Notes: a model not told the origin generated them from the sequence alone. Counted from the stretch's first letter, positions 9,057-19,334 are shown. The stretch: 64,000 nucleotides of DNA from Ectobacillus ponti (GCF_024294785.1 NZ_JANCLT010000001.1:362793-426792); one strand, 5' to 3'. Translations and numbers: made by a program.

Positions 9057-9099
9057 AAGGGATGCCCAAACACCTGCTGAAAGCGTTTGGGCACCCCTT
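9057..9099 (-). terminator. Terminator-like hairpin after obg
   Basis: A 15-bp stem with one mismatch (9057-9071 and 9085-9099) lies immediately downstream of obg on the minus strand. The T-tract after it is weak (CTTTA), so some read-through into pheA is possible. Confidence 0.6.
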
Positions 9100-9106
9100 G
9101 ATCTTG

Positions 9107-10390
9107 TCAGTCAACAAACTCAAATTCATATTCCATAATGCGGACGGTGTCGCCATCCTTGGCGCCGCGCTCACGCAGCGCATCGTCCACACCCATGCCG
9201 CGCAGTTGGCGCGCAAAGCGGCGGATGGATTCTTCCCTCGAGAAGTCGGTCATCTTGAACAGCTTTTCCAAGTCGTGTCCGGTCAGAACGAAGGTGCCAT
9301 CGCTGTCGCGTGTAATATGGAACTTTGGCGCTTCCTTCTCGAACTTGTACATCACACGCGTTTCTTCCTGCTCCACATGCTCGAGCGGGAATTCCGGCGT
9401 TGTATCCACCAAATCGGCAATAGTAAACAGCAGGTCGCGCAGACCCTGGCGGGAAGCAGCCGAAATCGGGAAGATACGGACGTCCTCGCCCACCTTCTCG
9501 CGGAATGCCTGCAAATTCTCCTCAGCCTCAGGAACATCCATTTTATTGGCCACTACGATTTGCGGACGCTCTGTCAGACGCAAATTGTACTCCTGCAGCT
9601 CCTTGTTGATGGTCACATAGTCCTCATACGGGTCGCGGCCTTCCAAACCAGACATGTCCACAACATGCACAATTACGCGCGTGCGCTCGATATGGCGCAG
9701 GAATTGATGTCCTAGGCCGACACCTTCATGAGCCCCTTCAATCAAGCCCGGCAGATCCGCCATGACGAAGCTGCGGCCATCTTCCGTTTCCACTACACCC
9801 AGGTTCGGCACAATTGTTGTAAAATGATATTCTGCAATCTTTGGACGCGCTGCTGAAACGACAGACAACAGCGTAGACTTGCCGACACTCGGGAAGCCAA
9901 CCAGACCGACATCCGCAAGCAGCTTCAGCTCCATAATGATATTGCGCTCTTGTCCAGGCTCACCGTTTTCCGCAATTTCCGGAGCCGGGTTCGCCGGCGT
10001 CGCAAACCGCATATTGCCGCGCCCGCCGCGCCCGCCCTTCGCAATAATGGCCTGCTGGCCATGCGTCACCAGGTCAGCAATCACCTGCCCGGTATCCGCA
10101 TCCGTGACCACTGTACCCGGCGGAACCTTGACCACCATATCTTCAGCACCTTTTCCGTGCTGCGCCTTGCTTGTGCCGTGCTCTCCGCGCGGTGCCTTGA
10201 AATGGCGCTGATAACGGAAATCCATCAGCGTACGCAAGCCCTCTTCCACAACAAACACGACATTCGCGCCGCGTCCGCCATCACCGCCGGCAGGACCGCC
10301 GTTCGGCACATACTTCTCCCGGCGGAACGAAACTGCTCCATTGCCGCCGTCGCCGCCTTTTACATATACTTTTACCTGATCTACGAACAT
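9107..10390 (-). CDS. obg: GTPase Obg (CgtA)
   Basis: 427 residues. An essential ribosome-associated GTPase linked to 50S assembly, stress response and, in Bacillus, sporulation onset. The N-terminal glycine-rich Obg fold (residues 1-158) begins [16 protein letters not shown]. The G domain has G1 [10 protein letters not shown]3 [10 protein letters not shown]4 NKMD and a G5-type SAAS. A C-terminal OCT domain (about 350-427) ends with RIMEYEFEF. It follows spo0B by 15 bases, the usual Bacillus arrangement. Confidence 0.98.
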   Translation of the reverse strand: MFVDQVKVYVKGGDGGNGAVSFRREKYVPNGGPAGGDGGRGANVVFVVEEGLRTLMDFRYQRHFKAPRGEHGTSKAQHGKGAEDMVVKVPPGTVVTDADTGQVIADLVTHGQQAIIAKGGRGGRGNMRFATPANPAPEIAENGEPGQERNIIMELKLLADVGLVGFPSVGKSTLLSVVSAARPKIAEYHFTTIVPNLGVVETEDGRSFVMADLPGLIEGAHEGVGLGHQFLRHIERTRVIVHVVDMSGLEGRDPYEDYVTINKELQEYNLRLTERPQIVVANKMDVPEAEENLQAFREKVGEDVRIFPISAASRQGLRDLLFTIADLVDTTPEFPLEHVEQEETRVMYKFEKEAPKFHITRDSDGTFVLTGHDLEKLFKMTDFSREESIRRFARQLRGMGVDDALRERGAKDGDTVRIMEYEFEFVD

Positions 10391-10405
10391 ACCTTCACCA
10401 CACTT

Positions 10406-10933
10406 CTATTGTTCCGCCAGCTCGATGCTGAGCTCCTCCTCATGCAGGGAGTATTGCAGCGCAAAAGCGCCATGCCCGGCAGCAAGCCAGTCCTGTAATA
10501 TTTGCATATTGCTTAGTCTTCCACGAAAATCAAAAAAGAAACGGACGTTTTGTTCCCCGCATTCCACTGTAACCGAGATATGATTCTCTGCCGCAGGATG
10601 CACACTCTCATGCAAAAGAAACAGAAACTGCTTTGCCCAGCCATACAGCTGTTCATCCAGATGCTTCCGTGTATGTATGTCTCCAAGCACTTCATATTCC
10701 AAGGAACATGGAGGGTGTTCCCAGCTGTATGTCAGCAAGAGCTCAGCAAACCTCGGCATCTGCAGGCTGATCAGCTTTGCTTCATGCTGTGCCTCCCTGA
10801 CAAACTCCTCAATCAGTTCATGCACGCGTTCCGGCCGGCCAAGCGACAGGTTTGCCTTCACCAGCTGCAGCCGGTTCAGCCAATCATGCCGGGAATGCCG
10901 CAATGCATCTACAACGGTCCATTTATTCCCCAT
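10406..10933 (-). CDS. spo0B: Sporulation initiation phosphotransferase Spo0B
   Basis: 175 residues. It carries phosphate from Spo0F to Spo0A in the sporulation phosphorelay. The phosphorylated histidine is H16 in LRHSRHDWLNRLQL, matching H30 of B. subtilis Spo0B. The N-terminal helices form the dimerising four-helix bundle, and the C-terminal half is a degenerate kinase-like domain with no ATP-binding motifs. The N-terminus is shorter than in B. subtilis by about 14 residues. It lies downstream of the ribosomal operon terminator and just before obg. Confidence 0.93.
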   Translation of the reverse strand: MGNKWTVVDALRHSRHDWLNRLQLVKANLSLGRPERVHELIEEFVREAQHEAKLISLQMPRFAELLLTYSWEHPPCSLEYEVLGDIHTRKHLDEQLYGWAKQFLFLLHESVHPAAENHISVTVECGEQNVRFFFDFRGRLSNMQILQDWLAAGHGAFALQYSLHEEELSIELAEQ

Positions 10934-10953
10934 GGCAATCCCCTCTAATACAG

Positions 10954-10988
10954 AAAAACTCTAACCTGCTTTCAGGCTAGAGTTTTTT
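10954..10988 (-). terminator. Terminator of the rplU-prp-rpmA operon
   Basis: On the minus strand ACTCTAGCCTG and CAGGTTAGAGT form a stem followed by a T run that leads towards spo0B. Confidence 0.85.
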
Positions 10989-10998
10989 CCTTAGTGTC

Positions 10999-11630
<632 letters not shown>

Positions 11631-11635
11631 AAAGC

Positions 11636-11944
11636 TTATGCGTTGATTGCTTCAACTACAAGCTTTGTGTAAGGCTGACGATGACCTTGCTTACGGCGCA
11701 TGTTCTTCTTCGCTTTGTATTTGAAAACGATGATTTTCTTGCCGCGGCCTTCTTTCTCAACCTTTGCAGTTACAGTTGCGCCAGCTACAAGCGGGCTGCC
11801 AACCTTCACGTTCTCACCGCCTACGAAAAGAACCTTGTCGAAAGTAACTGTTTCACCAGCTGCTGCGTTCAGCTTCTCAACGTAGATTGCTTGACCTGCT
11901 TCAACTTTGATTTGTTTGCCACCAGTTTCGATGATTGCGTACAT
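11636..11944 (-). CDS. rplU: 50S ribosomal protein L21
   Basis: 102 residues, starting [17 protein letters not shown] and ending with the basic stretch [24 protein letters not shown] choose ATG at 11942-11944, with GAGGAGGTG just upstream. The open frame extends 32 codons further only because it runs through the leader RNA. It is the first gene of the L21-Prp-L27 operon. Confidence 0.98.
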   Translation of the reverse strand: MYAIIETGGKQIKVEAGQAIYVEKLNAAAGETVTFDKVLFVGGENVKVGSPLVAGATVTAKVEKEGRGKKIIVFKYKAKKNMRRKQGHRQPYTKLVVEAINA

Positions 11945-12059
11945 TATGTGCACCTCCTCATGTTTACTAAGACTCGCCGCATTCAGGTAGGCAAATGCCG
12001 TTTGTGACCCTTCGCGTGCGGTTGTAGTATATAGCGCCAAGGTGCTATAAACTATAACA
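11945..12059 (-). promoter_or_regulatory. L21 leader RNA (autoregulatory 5' leader of rplU)
   Basis: A 115-base untranslated leader lies between the promoter and the rplU ribosome site. It contains two GC-rich helices: one near 12025-12050 (paired GCACC/GGTGC type) and one formed by GCATT...AATGC near 11978-11998. L21 leaders of this position and size are known in Firmicutes and are thought to be bound by L21. I recognise the type by position and conserved stretches, not by a covariance search. Confidence 0.65.
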
Positions 12060-12065
12060 AAAGAA

Positions 12066-12095
12066 TACTATCATGAAATACAACTATATGTCAAC
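12066..12095 (-). promoter_or_regulatory. Sigma-A promoter of the rplU operon
   Basis: On the minus strand TTGACA (12090-12095) and TAGTAT (12066-12071) are 18 bases apart, placing the start of transcription about 110 bases before rplU. Confidence 0.7.
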
Positions 12096-12108
12096 GCATG
12101 TTTCCATA

Positions 12109-13497
12109 TTACTGTTTTTTCCGCTCCAGCATTTCGGCATGCGTTCCGAGGTGGCGAATTGTATAAGAGGAGACAGGACTCTCCTGAAAATGCACCTGCA
12201 GCGGAACTCCTGTTTGCAAACCAAGCACGGCAAAGGCTTGCCGCACCTCCGCAGGCGCTTCCACCAACACAGCTTCATAATCGGAGCCGCGGTATTGCAG
12301 CAAATCCCGCTCGAGCTCGTAGGCAGCCGCTTCCGGCGACGGTTTGTAGCCGCCATATGGACCGGCCGGCGCCAGCAGCAGGTCACGCAAGCTCTTCCGC
12401 TTGCGGCGGCGTGTCATCTCCAGGATGCCAAGGCCGGTAAAATCGAGCACACGCACCGTTGCCGCATCCCGGCGCAGCCCCTCAATGAGCGCACGGCGCA
12501 CAGCTTGCTGGTCCTCCCGCTCACGCATATTAATAAAATCAATGAGGATCATGCCGCCAATATCCCGCAGGCGCAGCTGACGGGCAATTTCCGCCGCCGC
12601 CAGCTCATTTGTCTTGCGGACCGTAGCCTGCTGCGTTTGCTTGCCTGTAAATTTCCCCGTATTGACATCAATCACTGTCAGCGTCTCAGTCTGCTCAATC
12701 AGCAAATATGCCCCATTATCCAGCCAAACCACTTTCTTCAATGCTTTTTCGATCTCGGAAGCCAGACCGTGGTGCAGCAGGATATCCTCTTTCCCGCTAT
12801 AGAGTGTAACCTCCTCTGCATAGGCTTTTAAATCCTGCACACTAGCCCGGTCATCCGTGATGACAGCGGCAACGGTCTCAACCGGAATTTCCTGAAACAG
12901 CCGATCCAGCAGCGACTGCGCCGCATGCAGCGGCACAGGCGGCTTTTCCTGCTCCAGGCGCTGCTGCAGCTGCTCAAACAGGCTCCGCAGACGCATGAGC
13001 TCGTCCTCGACAACAGACAGCGGCACACCGGCACAAGCAGAACGGAAAATGACCCCCTGTCCGCCCAGAGAGAGCAGCTCCTCCCGCTTTGCCTCATCCC
13101 GAATCTTCTTGGACACCGCTGTTGTTCCTTCATAAGGCATGTAGACGGCATACCGCCCGGTGAGTTCCACCTTGCCTGTCAGCTTTGGCCCTTTTGTATC
13201 CACAGCGTCCTTCGTGACCTGCACCAGCAGGCGCTGCCCCTCATGGACAAGCTGTTGAATCAGCCTGCCGCCTGCAGCCGGCAGGTCATCCTTATGCAAA
13301 TAGGCATGCTGCTCTGCTCCAATATCAACAAAGGCCGCCTGCATGCCCGGAAGCACCTTGGCCACCCGTCCGGCATACAAATGGCCAACCAGGCTGCCCT
13401 GCCCCGGACGGTCATAGAGGATTTCGGCAACGCGCCCCTCTTCCTGCACCACAATGCGCTTCTCTGTTCCGCGCAAATTCATATACAACGTCCTCAC
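12109..13497 (-). CDS. rng: Ribonuclease G/E family protein
   Basis: 462 residues. A single-strand endoribonuclease of the RNase E/G catalytic-core type. An S1 RNA-binding domain (about 36-115: GHLYAGRVAKVLPGMQAAFVDIG) is followed by the RNase H-like and DNase I-like parts, with the metal-binding motif VIDVNTGKF and later IGGMILIDFINM. The zinc-link cysteines of RNase E are absent, as in many Firmicutes homologues. I start at GTG 13495-13497 (GAGGAAG upstream), so the protein begins (M)RTLYMN, matching the family. It lies 59 bases after spoIVFB. Confidence 0.92.
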   Translation of the reverse strand: MRTLYMNLRGTEKRIVVQEEGRVAEILYDRPGQGSLVGHLYAGRVAKVLPGMQAAFVDIGAEQHAYLHKDDLPAAGGRLIQQLVHEGQRLLVQVTKDAVDTKGPKLTGKVELTGRYAVYMPYEGTTAVSKKIRDEAKREELLSLGGQGVIFRSACAGVPLSVVEDELMRLRSLFEQLQQRLEQEKPPVPLHAAQSLLDRLFQEIPVETVAAVITDDRASVQDLKAYAEEVTLYSGKEDILLHHGLASEIEKALKKVVWLDNGAYLLIEQTETLTVIDVNTGKFTGKQTQQATVRKTNELAAAEIARQLRLRDIGGMILIDFINMREREDQQAVRRALIEGLRRDAATVRVLDFTGLGILEMTRRRKRKSLRDLLLAPAGPYGGYKPSPEAAAYELERDLLQYRGSDYEAVLVEAPAEVRQAFAVLGLQTGVPLQVHFQESPVSSYTIRHLGTHAEMLERKKQ

Positions 13498-13556
13498 GCT
13501 ATCTTCCTCGCTTTCTGTATGCTTACCATACAAAAAAGGCCAGTGCTCCGTCAACA

Positions 13557-14414
13557 CTAGCCAATGAGTTCGCTGAGAGATGAGCTGACCCTGCGCTCGG
13601 CAAAATAGGCGTGCAGCAGTTCATTCTCATCAAGGGTATATTGTTCGCGCGGACTTTTCACAATAATGGAATGCTTGTAGCCCCTGCGGAATTGTGTAAA
13701 TACTGCATAGACCGGATCATCGGGCTGCGCCATAATGGATGTCAGCTTTTCAATGCTTTTTCGCTTGCCGTAATACCGCTCAAGCAGAAAGCGGATGAAG
13801 GTATACTGCCTTTGCTTCCATTCCAAATACATCGATACAGCCAGAAACGAGAGTGTCGTCCACATCGTGACATTGGAGGTGTTCCAAATCAGGCCGCCAA
13901 GCGCCATGATGGAGAAGCAAAAGCCGGAGGTGCCGAGCGTATAGCGGTGGGCCTGCAGGAACGGAAAATGGCCGGACAGCAGATTCAATACAAGCTTGCC
14001 GCCGTCCAGCGGCCAAATCGGCAGCATATTGAAGCAAAAGATGACAGCATTGTTCCAGATAAAAAACGTATAGGCATCTGCGGGCAAATACCCCAGCTCG
14101 TACAAGACATACGCTGCCGCAGCCATCCAGATATGCTGGACCGGGCCGGCCAGCACAACAACCAATTCCTCCTGCAATGGCTTATTACCGTGCTCTTCCA
14201 TTTCCGCCACTCCGCCAAAGGGAAGCAGCTGAATTCGCTTGATCCGCCATCCATAGTGGGCTGCGGCAAAAGCATGGCCCAGCTCATGAACAAAAACTAT
14301 GGCAAACAAAACAAGCAACTCCCGAAAATGTGCCGTAAACACGCCAATGGCAATCACAACCCAAAACAATGGATGTATGCTGAGTTTCACCAACACATCC
14401 CTGTATCTACTCAA
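13557..14414 (-). CDS. spoIVFB: Stage IV sporulation intramembrane metalloprotease SpoIVFB
   Basis: 285 residues. A site-2-type zinc protease in the mother-cell/forespore outer membrane that cuts pro-sigma-K. The zinc motif HELGH lies in IVFVHELGHAFAAAHYGW (about residues 43-47) and the third ligand in LPIWPLDGGKL. Several membrane segments are followed by a soluble CBS-type tail from about residue 195. The start is TTG at 14412-14414, giving an N-terminus (MSRYRDVLVKLSIHPLFW) that aligns with B. subtilis. It overlaps spoIVFA by 8 bases. Confidence 0.95.
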   Translation of the reverse strand: MSRYRDVLVKLSIHPLFWVVIAIGVFTAHFRELLVLFAIVFVHELGHAFAAAHYGWRIKRIQLLPFGGVAEMEEHGNKPLQEELVVVLAGPVQHIWMAAAAYVLYELGYLPADAYTFFIWNNAVIFCFNMLPIWPLDGGKLVLNLLSGHFPFLQAHRYTLGTSGFCFSIMALGGLIWNTSNVTMWTTLSFLAVSMYLEWKQRQYTFIRFLLERYYGKRKSIEKLTSIMAQPDDPVYAVFTQFRRGYKHSIIVKSPREQYTLDENELLHAYFAERRVSSSLSELIG

Positions 14415-15189
14415 ACGAAATCACCGGAATCGGGTCAACAAATTTCTCACCCTTCCTCAGAGCGAAATAAAAACGCCCGGTCTTCCCATCTTCACTATTG
14501 GCGACCACAGCAATTTTTTGCTTCTGCTTTACATAGTCGTACAGCTTCACCGACACATCAGACAGGTTGCCATACCAAGACTCAGAGCCGTCCGCATGCT
14601 GAATGATGAGCGTGTTGCCCAATCCTTCCTTTTGTCCAATAAAGATGGCCACCCCCTCGCGAATCGCTCCCACCGGCGCATTCACATTCGTCTGTACAAA
14701 TACGCCCTTTCCATTTGCCGAGAAGCCTTGCAGTACCTTCCCCGAGGCCGGGATTGCATAGTCGGCATCCGCTGTTGTACTTTTCTTATCTGCCCCTGCC
14801 GGGAGCAGTGTCAGTGGTTTTCCAAATTGCTTCTCGTACCAGGTGGAAACTGCGGCAAATTGGAACTCTTCCGTCATCACCTGATTGATTGCTGTACGGG
14901 CCTGACTCAGTGCCGGATTATTGCTCTTGAATACGATTCCCGCCCCCAGCACCAGACTCGCCGCACACAGCACCTTAAAGAAGAAGACCTCCTTGCGGAA
15001 GGTCGGCCCCTTCGCCTGCTCAGCCAGCTCCGGCATATTTGATTCGAACTCCTGCACCTCATAAGAAAACTCTGTTTGCTCCGGCAAAGCCGGCAGCCAT
15101 TCTTCCGCAGCCGGCAGCGTGCGCCGCTGCTGCTCCGCCTTCCGTTTGGCAATCCTCTTGCGCACTTCATCCACTCGCTTATTCCGCAT
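14407..15189 (-). CDS. spoIVFA: Stage IV sporulation protein SpoIVFA
   Basis: 260 residues. It anchors and inhibits SpoIVFB, and is cleaved by SpoIVB to release it. A basic cytoplasmic part (residues 1-70) is followed by one membrane segment (FFFKVLCAASLVLGAGIVF) and an extracytoplasmic LytM/M23-like domain (about 165-255: QGFSANGKGVFV, GNTLIIQHADGSESWYGNLS). The domain lacks the full set of zinc ligands and is therefore probably non-catalytic. I choose the ATG at 15187-15189 (MRNKRVDEVRKRIAKRK), with a GGGGGATGGGG ribosome site upstream. Confidence 0.93.
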   Translation of the reverse strand: MRNKRVDEVRKRIAKRKAEQQRRTLPAAEEWLPALPEQTEFSYEVQEFESNMPELAEQAKGPTFRKEVFFFKVLCAASLVLGAGIVFKSNNPALSQARTAINQVMTEEFQFAAVSTWYEKQFGKPLTLLPAGADKKSTTADADYAIPASGKVLQGFSANGKGVFVQTNVNAPVGAIREGVAIFIGQKEGLGNTLIIQHADGSESWYGNLSDVSVKLYDYVKQKQKIAVVANSEDGKTGRFYFALRKGEKFVDPIPVISFE

Positions 15190-15249
15190 GATGCCCCATC
15201 CCCCACATCCCATTTGTACATATCTATGAGTTGTCCCATGGAGTTATGC

Positions 15250-15291
15250 AAGAAAAGCGGAAGCAGCCGTTTAGCCATCCGAAGGGAGCCA
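15250..15291. repeat. Dispersed intergenic repeat, copy A
   Basis: Begins AAGAAAAGCGGAAGCAGCC and contains TTAGCCATCCGAAGGGA. It matches a segment at 52985-53026 almost base for base over about 38 bases. It lies between spoIVFA and minD in non-coding sequence. Confidence 0.7.
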
Positions 15292-15327
15292 GCCCGTTCA
15301 AATCGAAAGCGCTTTCATCAAGAAATA

Positions 15328-15358
15328 AAAAGCACCTCGTGCAAAAACGAAGTGCTCA
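15328..15358 (-). terminator. Terminator of the mreBCD-minCD operon
   Basis: On the minus strand AGCACTTCG and CGAGGTGCT form a stem followed by TTTTTATTTC. It starts in the stop codon of minD. Confidence 0.85.
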
Positions 15359-16171
15359 GCGAATGCCCAAAAACTTTTTCACTTTTGTCAGAACGCCCGT
15401 TTTTCCCTGGTCAAGCGGCTGCAGCGGTACAGACTCGCCAAGAAGACGGCGGGCAATATTACGGTAAGCCAGAGACGCCTTTCCATTCGGCGAGCTTACC
15501 ACCGGTTCGCCTGTGTTGGTCGCGCGCAGAACGGCTTCATCATCTTCAACCACTCCCAGCAGGTCAATGGACAGCATGCGTACGATATCCTCTACATCCA
15601 GCATTTCATCTTCCTTTACGAGGTGGCCGCGCACACGGTTAATAATGAGCTTCGGCGGTTCAACAAGCTTTACCAGCTCAGCCCTGTCCTCCAGCATGCC
15701 AATGATACGGTCGGCATCGCGCATGGAAGAAATCTCGGGGGTTGTAACAACAATTGCCTTGTCAGCACCAGCAACCGCATTTTTAAAGCCTTGTTCAATG
15801 CCGGCCGGGCAATCAATTAATATGTAGTCGAAATCAGGGCGCAATTCATTGATGATTTCCCTCATCTGCTCTGGAGTGACAGCTGACTTATCACGTGTCT
15901 GCGCTGCCGGAAGCAGATACAGCTCCTTGAACTTCTTAATATGGACCAAGGCCTGCGGCAGCTTGCAGCGTCCTTCCGCCACATCCACCAGGTCAAACAC
16001 AATGCGGTTCTCAATTCCCATGACGACATCCAAATTACGCAATCCGATATCTGTATCAATCATGCATACCTTTTTGTCAGCCGTATAAGCCAGGGCAGTT
16101 CCAAGATTTGCGGATGTCGTTGTTTTTCCGACACCGCCTTTTCCAGATGTAATAACAATTGCCTCTCCCAC
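15356..16171 (-). CDS. minD: Septum site-determining ATPase MinD
   Basis: 271 residues. A membrane-associated ATPase that positions MinC so that division is blocked near the poles. The deviant Walker A motif is SGKGGVGKTT (residues 9-18). Walker B-like and switch regions are MIDTDIGLRNLDVVMG and LIDCPAGIE. A C-terminal amphipathic helix (TKVKKFLGIR) serves for membrane binding. The start is GTG at 16169-16171. Two bases separate it from minC. Confidence 0.97.
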   Translation of the reverse strand: MGEAIVITSGKGGVGKTTTSANLGTALAYTADKKVCMIDTDIGLRNLDVVMGIENRIVFDLVDVAEGRCKLPQALVHIKKFKELYLLPAAQTRDKSAVTPEQMREIINELRPDFDYILIDCPAGIEQGFKNAVAGADKAIVVTTPEISSMRDADRIIGMLEDRAELVKLVEPPKLIINRVRGHLVKEDEMLDVEDIVRMLSIDLLGVVEDDEAVLRATNTGEPVVSSPNGKASLAYRNIARRLLGESVPLQPLDQGKTGVLTKVKKFLGIR

Positions 16172-16173
16172 AG

Positions 16174-16857
16174 CTATATGATTCCCCTTTCTAACCTCAT
16201 CAAATTAGGCCTAAGATGCGTGAGGTGCTGAATCCGGTCCACCACAATCCGGTCCTGTTCATCAATGTAGGCGCACTCCATCGCCTGGCCCGCTCCTTTA
16301 TAATCAGGTGTCCGATTCATCACGTCACTGATACGCAGCTGCAAGGGGTTCATAAGTGATGCTGCAATCACTGCTTGCCGATCGCCATAGCAGCCCGCAT
16401 GCGCAACGCCCCGCAATGCTCCCATGACAAAAATATTGCCGCCGGCCATAATGGTGCCTCCGGGATTCACATCCCCGAGCAGCAGCAAGTCGCCGTCCAC
16501 CTGCAGCACTTGGCCGGAACGGACCATTTTTGTAATGGGGACAATCTCTGTTTCCCGTTTCCAATGCAAGGCTTGTTCTCTCGTAATGACATTGCTTTCA
16601 ATAACATCCACTACAAGATTCTTTTTCGCACGGACTAGCGTTCGCAGCTGCTCCTCCTGCTCTGCAGTCAGGTAGCGGTTTCCGACCTTTACCTGCACCT
16701 CAAGAAGCGGACGGTCTCCGCCATCGTACAAATGGGTGGAGAGCTTCTCATCTAATTCCCGCAATACCTCTTCAAATGAGCAGGTGTCATCAAGGTGCAG
16801 CGTTAACCCTTCCTTCGTTCCTTTTATTACAATATGCGGCTGTTTTTTGTCCTTCAC
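16174..16857 (-). CDS. minC: Septum formation inhibitor MinC
   Basis: 227 residues. It blocks FtsZ assembly when recruited by MinD. The N-terminal FtsZ-inhibiting domain covers about 1-100. The C-terminal beta-helix (about 110-210) has [20 protein letters not shown] and [19 protein letters not shown] start at GTG 16855-16857 ([16 protein letters not shown] follows, as in B. subtilis). A TTG one codon earlier is possible but lies too close to GGGGTGAG. Confidence 0.95.
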   Translation of the reverse strand: MKDKKQPHIVIKGTKEGLTLHLDDTCSFEEVLRELDEKLSTHLYDGGDRPLLEVQVKVGNRYLTAEQEEQLRTLVRAKKNLVVDVIESNVITREQALHWKRETEIVPITKMVRSGQVLQVDGDLLLLGDVNPGGTIMAGGNIFVMGALRGVAHAGCYGDRQAVIAASLMNPLQLRISDVMNRTPDYKGAGQAMECAYIDEQDRIVVDRIQHLTHLRPNLMRLERGII

Positions 16858-16907
16858 CAATGCTCACCCCACCGATTCATTTCGACATAAAATCAGAAAT
16901 TCCTCTT

Positions 16908-17426
16908 TTACTTTTCCTCTGCTGCTGCCAATAAACGCAAAAGAAGCTTACGCAGCGGAAAACTAAAGAGAACAAGGAAAATTCCGTTCAAAAGCAAGGT
17001 CGGAAGCAGACGGTCGGCAAAAAAGACGGCATGCGCCATATCCGTGCGCCCAAGCAGCCGCAGCAGCCCATACACATAATACTCCAAGCCTGCCACACCA
17101 AAGAGAACCAACACGGACACAATCAGAAAATTAACCTGCAAAATGCGCATGGCGTTGGATACAAGATAAGCGAGCAGCGGATACGCAAACACATAGACTC
17201 CGATCAGTTCTGTGTACACAATGTCGACCAGCAGGCCGTATATACAAGCTAAATAAATTCCCTGCGCAGCATTATAATAGATCGTGATCAGCAACAGAAC
17301 CACGAGTAAAAAGCGCGGGGCCACAATCGTATGCTCACCGAATAGATTAGTAGGGGCAATCGCAGAAAATATGCTTTCCAATAAAAACACAAATAACAAC
17401 AGCAGAGGCAGAACCGCTTTTTTCAT
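16908..17426 (-). CDS. mreD: Rod shape-determining protein MreD
   Basis: 172 residues, almost wholly hydrophobic with about five or six membrane segments (LLLFVFLLESIFSAI, RFLLVVLLLITIYYNAAQGIYLA). It is part of the elongasome with MreC, MreB, RodA and PBP2. It lies 16 bases after mreC and 50 bases before minC, so mre and min genes probably share a transcript. Confidence 0.93.
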   Translation of the reverse strand: MKKAVLPLLLLFVFLLESIFSAIAPTNLFGEHTIVAPRFLLVVLLLITIYYNAAQGIYLACIYGLLVDIVYTELIGVYVFAYPLLAYLVSNAMRILQVNFLIVSVLVLFGVAGLEYYVYGLLRLLGRTDMAHAVFFADRLLPTLLLNGIFLVLFSFPLRKLLLRLLAAAEEK

Positions 17427-17442
17427 TATAGTCCCCCTCTGC

Positions 17443-18297
17443 TCAGTTCAACGGCTGCTCGGACGCAGGCATGGTCCGCTGTGCCACCATAACATGATCA
17501 ATGTCGTTCAAGTCTGCTGCAGGCTTTACGTAAGCAGTTTGTGTCAATCCGTAGTCATCCGGAGTTACATCCGTAACTGTGCCGATGACGAGATTGTCCG
17601 GAAAAACGCCACCGAGCCCGGAGGTTGTCACAATCTGGCCCTTTTTCACCTTTGCCGCGGACGGAATTTTGGAGAAGATTAAGGCTTGCTTTTCCTTGTC
17701 ATAGCCTTCAATCAGCCCAAAAATCCTGCCGTCCTGGATTACAGCAGAAATTCTGTTTGTCCGATTCAACGAACTGAGCAATTCCACAGTTGCAGTGAAC
17801 TGCCCCACACTGCGCACCTTACCGATCAGGCCCTTTTCTGTAATTACTGCCATATCCTTTTTAATCCCATCCTGGGAACCCTTATCAATCGCAATTAAGT
17901 CGTACCATTTGTCCGGGTTGCGCTGAATGACAGTGGCAGCCAGTGGTTTATAATCCTGCAGCGAAGCTGTTTTGCCGATTTGCTCTTGCAATTCCTTGTT
18001 TACCTTTTCCAGATACTTCACTTGCGTTGCAAGCTCCGCGTAGTCATCCAACTGTGCTTTCAGCAGCTTATTCTCTTCGTATGTACGCTTAATATCCTCA
18101 ATATTTCGGAAGAAGCCCGCAAAGTATGCTGCGGGCTTCTGCAAAATACGTTCCGTAATCCCGACGGTGTCTTTCACAAACTGCTCCGGCCACGTCAAGC
18201 GCTGGCGGTCCTTCAGGGAAACGCCGATCAATGCCACGAGAAGAATAATGCTGATTAATAAAAGAAGTAATCGCTTGTTCAAGAAAAACTGAGGCAC
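17443..18297 (-). CDS. mreC: Rod shape-determining protein MreC
   Basis: 284 residues. One N-terminal membrane segment (LLLLLISIILLVALIGV), a coiled coil (about 65-110: NKLLKAQLDDYAEL then VKYLEKVNKELQEQ), and a beta-rich extracytoplasmic domain that links MreB to the wall synthases. It starts with GTG at 18295-18297 behind AGAGGGTG. Confidence 0.95.
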   Translation of the reverse strand: MPQFFLNKRLLLLLISIILLVALIGVSLKDRQRLTWPEQFVKDTVGITERILQKPAAYFAGFFRNIEDIKRTYEENKLLKAQLDDYAELATQVKYLEKVNKELQEQIGKTASLQDYKPLAATVIQRNPDKWYDLIAIDKGSQDGIKKDMAVITEKGLIGKVRSVGQFTATVELLSSLNRTNRISAVIQDGRIFGLIEGYDKEKQALIFSKIPSAAKVKKGQIVTTSGLGGVFPDNLVIGTVTDVTPDDYGLTQTAYVKPAADLNDIDHVMVAQRTMPASEQPLN

Positions 18298-18314
18298 ATT
18301 TACACCCTCTTAAA

Positions 18315-19334
18315 TCAGCTTAATTTTGTTTTAAACAAATCGATGTTATCCAGAGCTTTTCCAGTTCCGATTGCCACACAATCCAGCGGATTCTCCGCTA
18401 CAATAACAGGCATGTTCGTTTCCGCGCTGATCACCTTGTCCAAATTGCGCAGCAAAGCGCCACCGCCCGTCAGTACGATTCCGCGGTCCATAATATCCGC
18501 CGCGAGTTCAGGAGGCGTCTTCTCCAATGTGTTCTTGACAGACTCCACAATCGCATCCACTGTGTCCTTCAGTGCCTCGGCAATTTCCTCTGCACGGATG
18601 AGCACCGTTTTTGGCAGACCGGTAATTAAGTCACGGCCGCGGATTTCCATCGGCTCAATGCCTTCACCCGTACCGGCAGATCCGACTTCCAGCTTCAGCA
18701 TTTCCGCTGTCCGCTCACCAATCATCAAATTATAGTTTTTCTTAATGTACTGGATGATGGACTCGTCCATTTCATCCCCGGCCACGCGAATAGACTGGCT
18801 CGTTACAATGCCGCCAAGAGAGATGATGGCCACTTCTGTTGTACCGCCGCCGATGTCCACGACCATACTGCCCGTTGGTTCCCAAACCGGCAGATTGGCG
18901 CCGATTGCCGCTGCAAATGGCTCTTCAATCGGATATGCATCACGGGCACCCGCTTGGCGCGTTGCATCAATTACTGCACGCTTTTCTACAGCTGTAATGC
19001 CTGATGGCACGCAAACCATTACATATGGCTTGCGGGAGAAAAATCCGTTCGATTTCTGTGCTTGTTTAATATAGTATTTCATCATAATTGCTGTTGTTTC
19101 ATAATCTGCAATAACGCCGTCCTTCATGGGACGAAGCGCTACAACATTCCCTGGTGTACGGCCGATCATTTTCTTTGCATCATTTCCAACTGCCACAATG
19201 TGCTTTGTATCCGTCTGTAAGGCCACGACGGACGGCTCACGCACAACTACACCTCTTCCTTTTACATACACGAGTGTGTTTGCAGTTCCCAAATCTATTC
19301 CAAGGTCACGGGTAAAACCACCAAATCCAAGCAT
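18315..19334 (-). CDS. mreB: Rod shape-determining actin homologue MreB
   Basis: 339 residues. It polymerises on the membrane and directs side-wall synthesis. The actin-type ATP-binding parts are [35 protein letters not shown] and [15 protein letters not shown] choose ATG at 19332-19334 ([16 protein letters not shown]), with AAAGGAAG upstream. It is the first gene of mreB-mreC-mreD-minC-minD. A separate promoter is likely in the 146-base gap behind radC. Confidence 0.97.
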   Translation of the reverse strand: MLGFGGFTRDLGIDLGTANTLVYVKGRGVVVREPSVVALQTDTKHIVAVGNDAKKMIGRTPGNVVALRPMKDGVIADYETTAIMMKYYIKQAQKSNGFFSRKPYVMVCVPSGITAVEKRAVIDATRQAGARDAYPIEEPFAAAIGANLPVWEPTGSMVVDIGGGTTEVAIISLGGIVTSQSIRVAGDEMDESIIQYIKKNYNLMIGERTAEMLKLEVGSAGTGEGIEPMEIRGRDLITGLPKTVLIRAEEIAEALKDTVDAIVESVKNTLEKTPPELAADIMDRGIVLTGGGALLRNLDKVISAETNMPVIVAENPLDCVAIGTGKALDNIDLFKTKLS

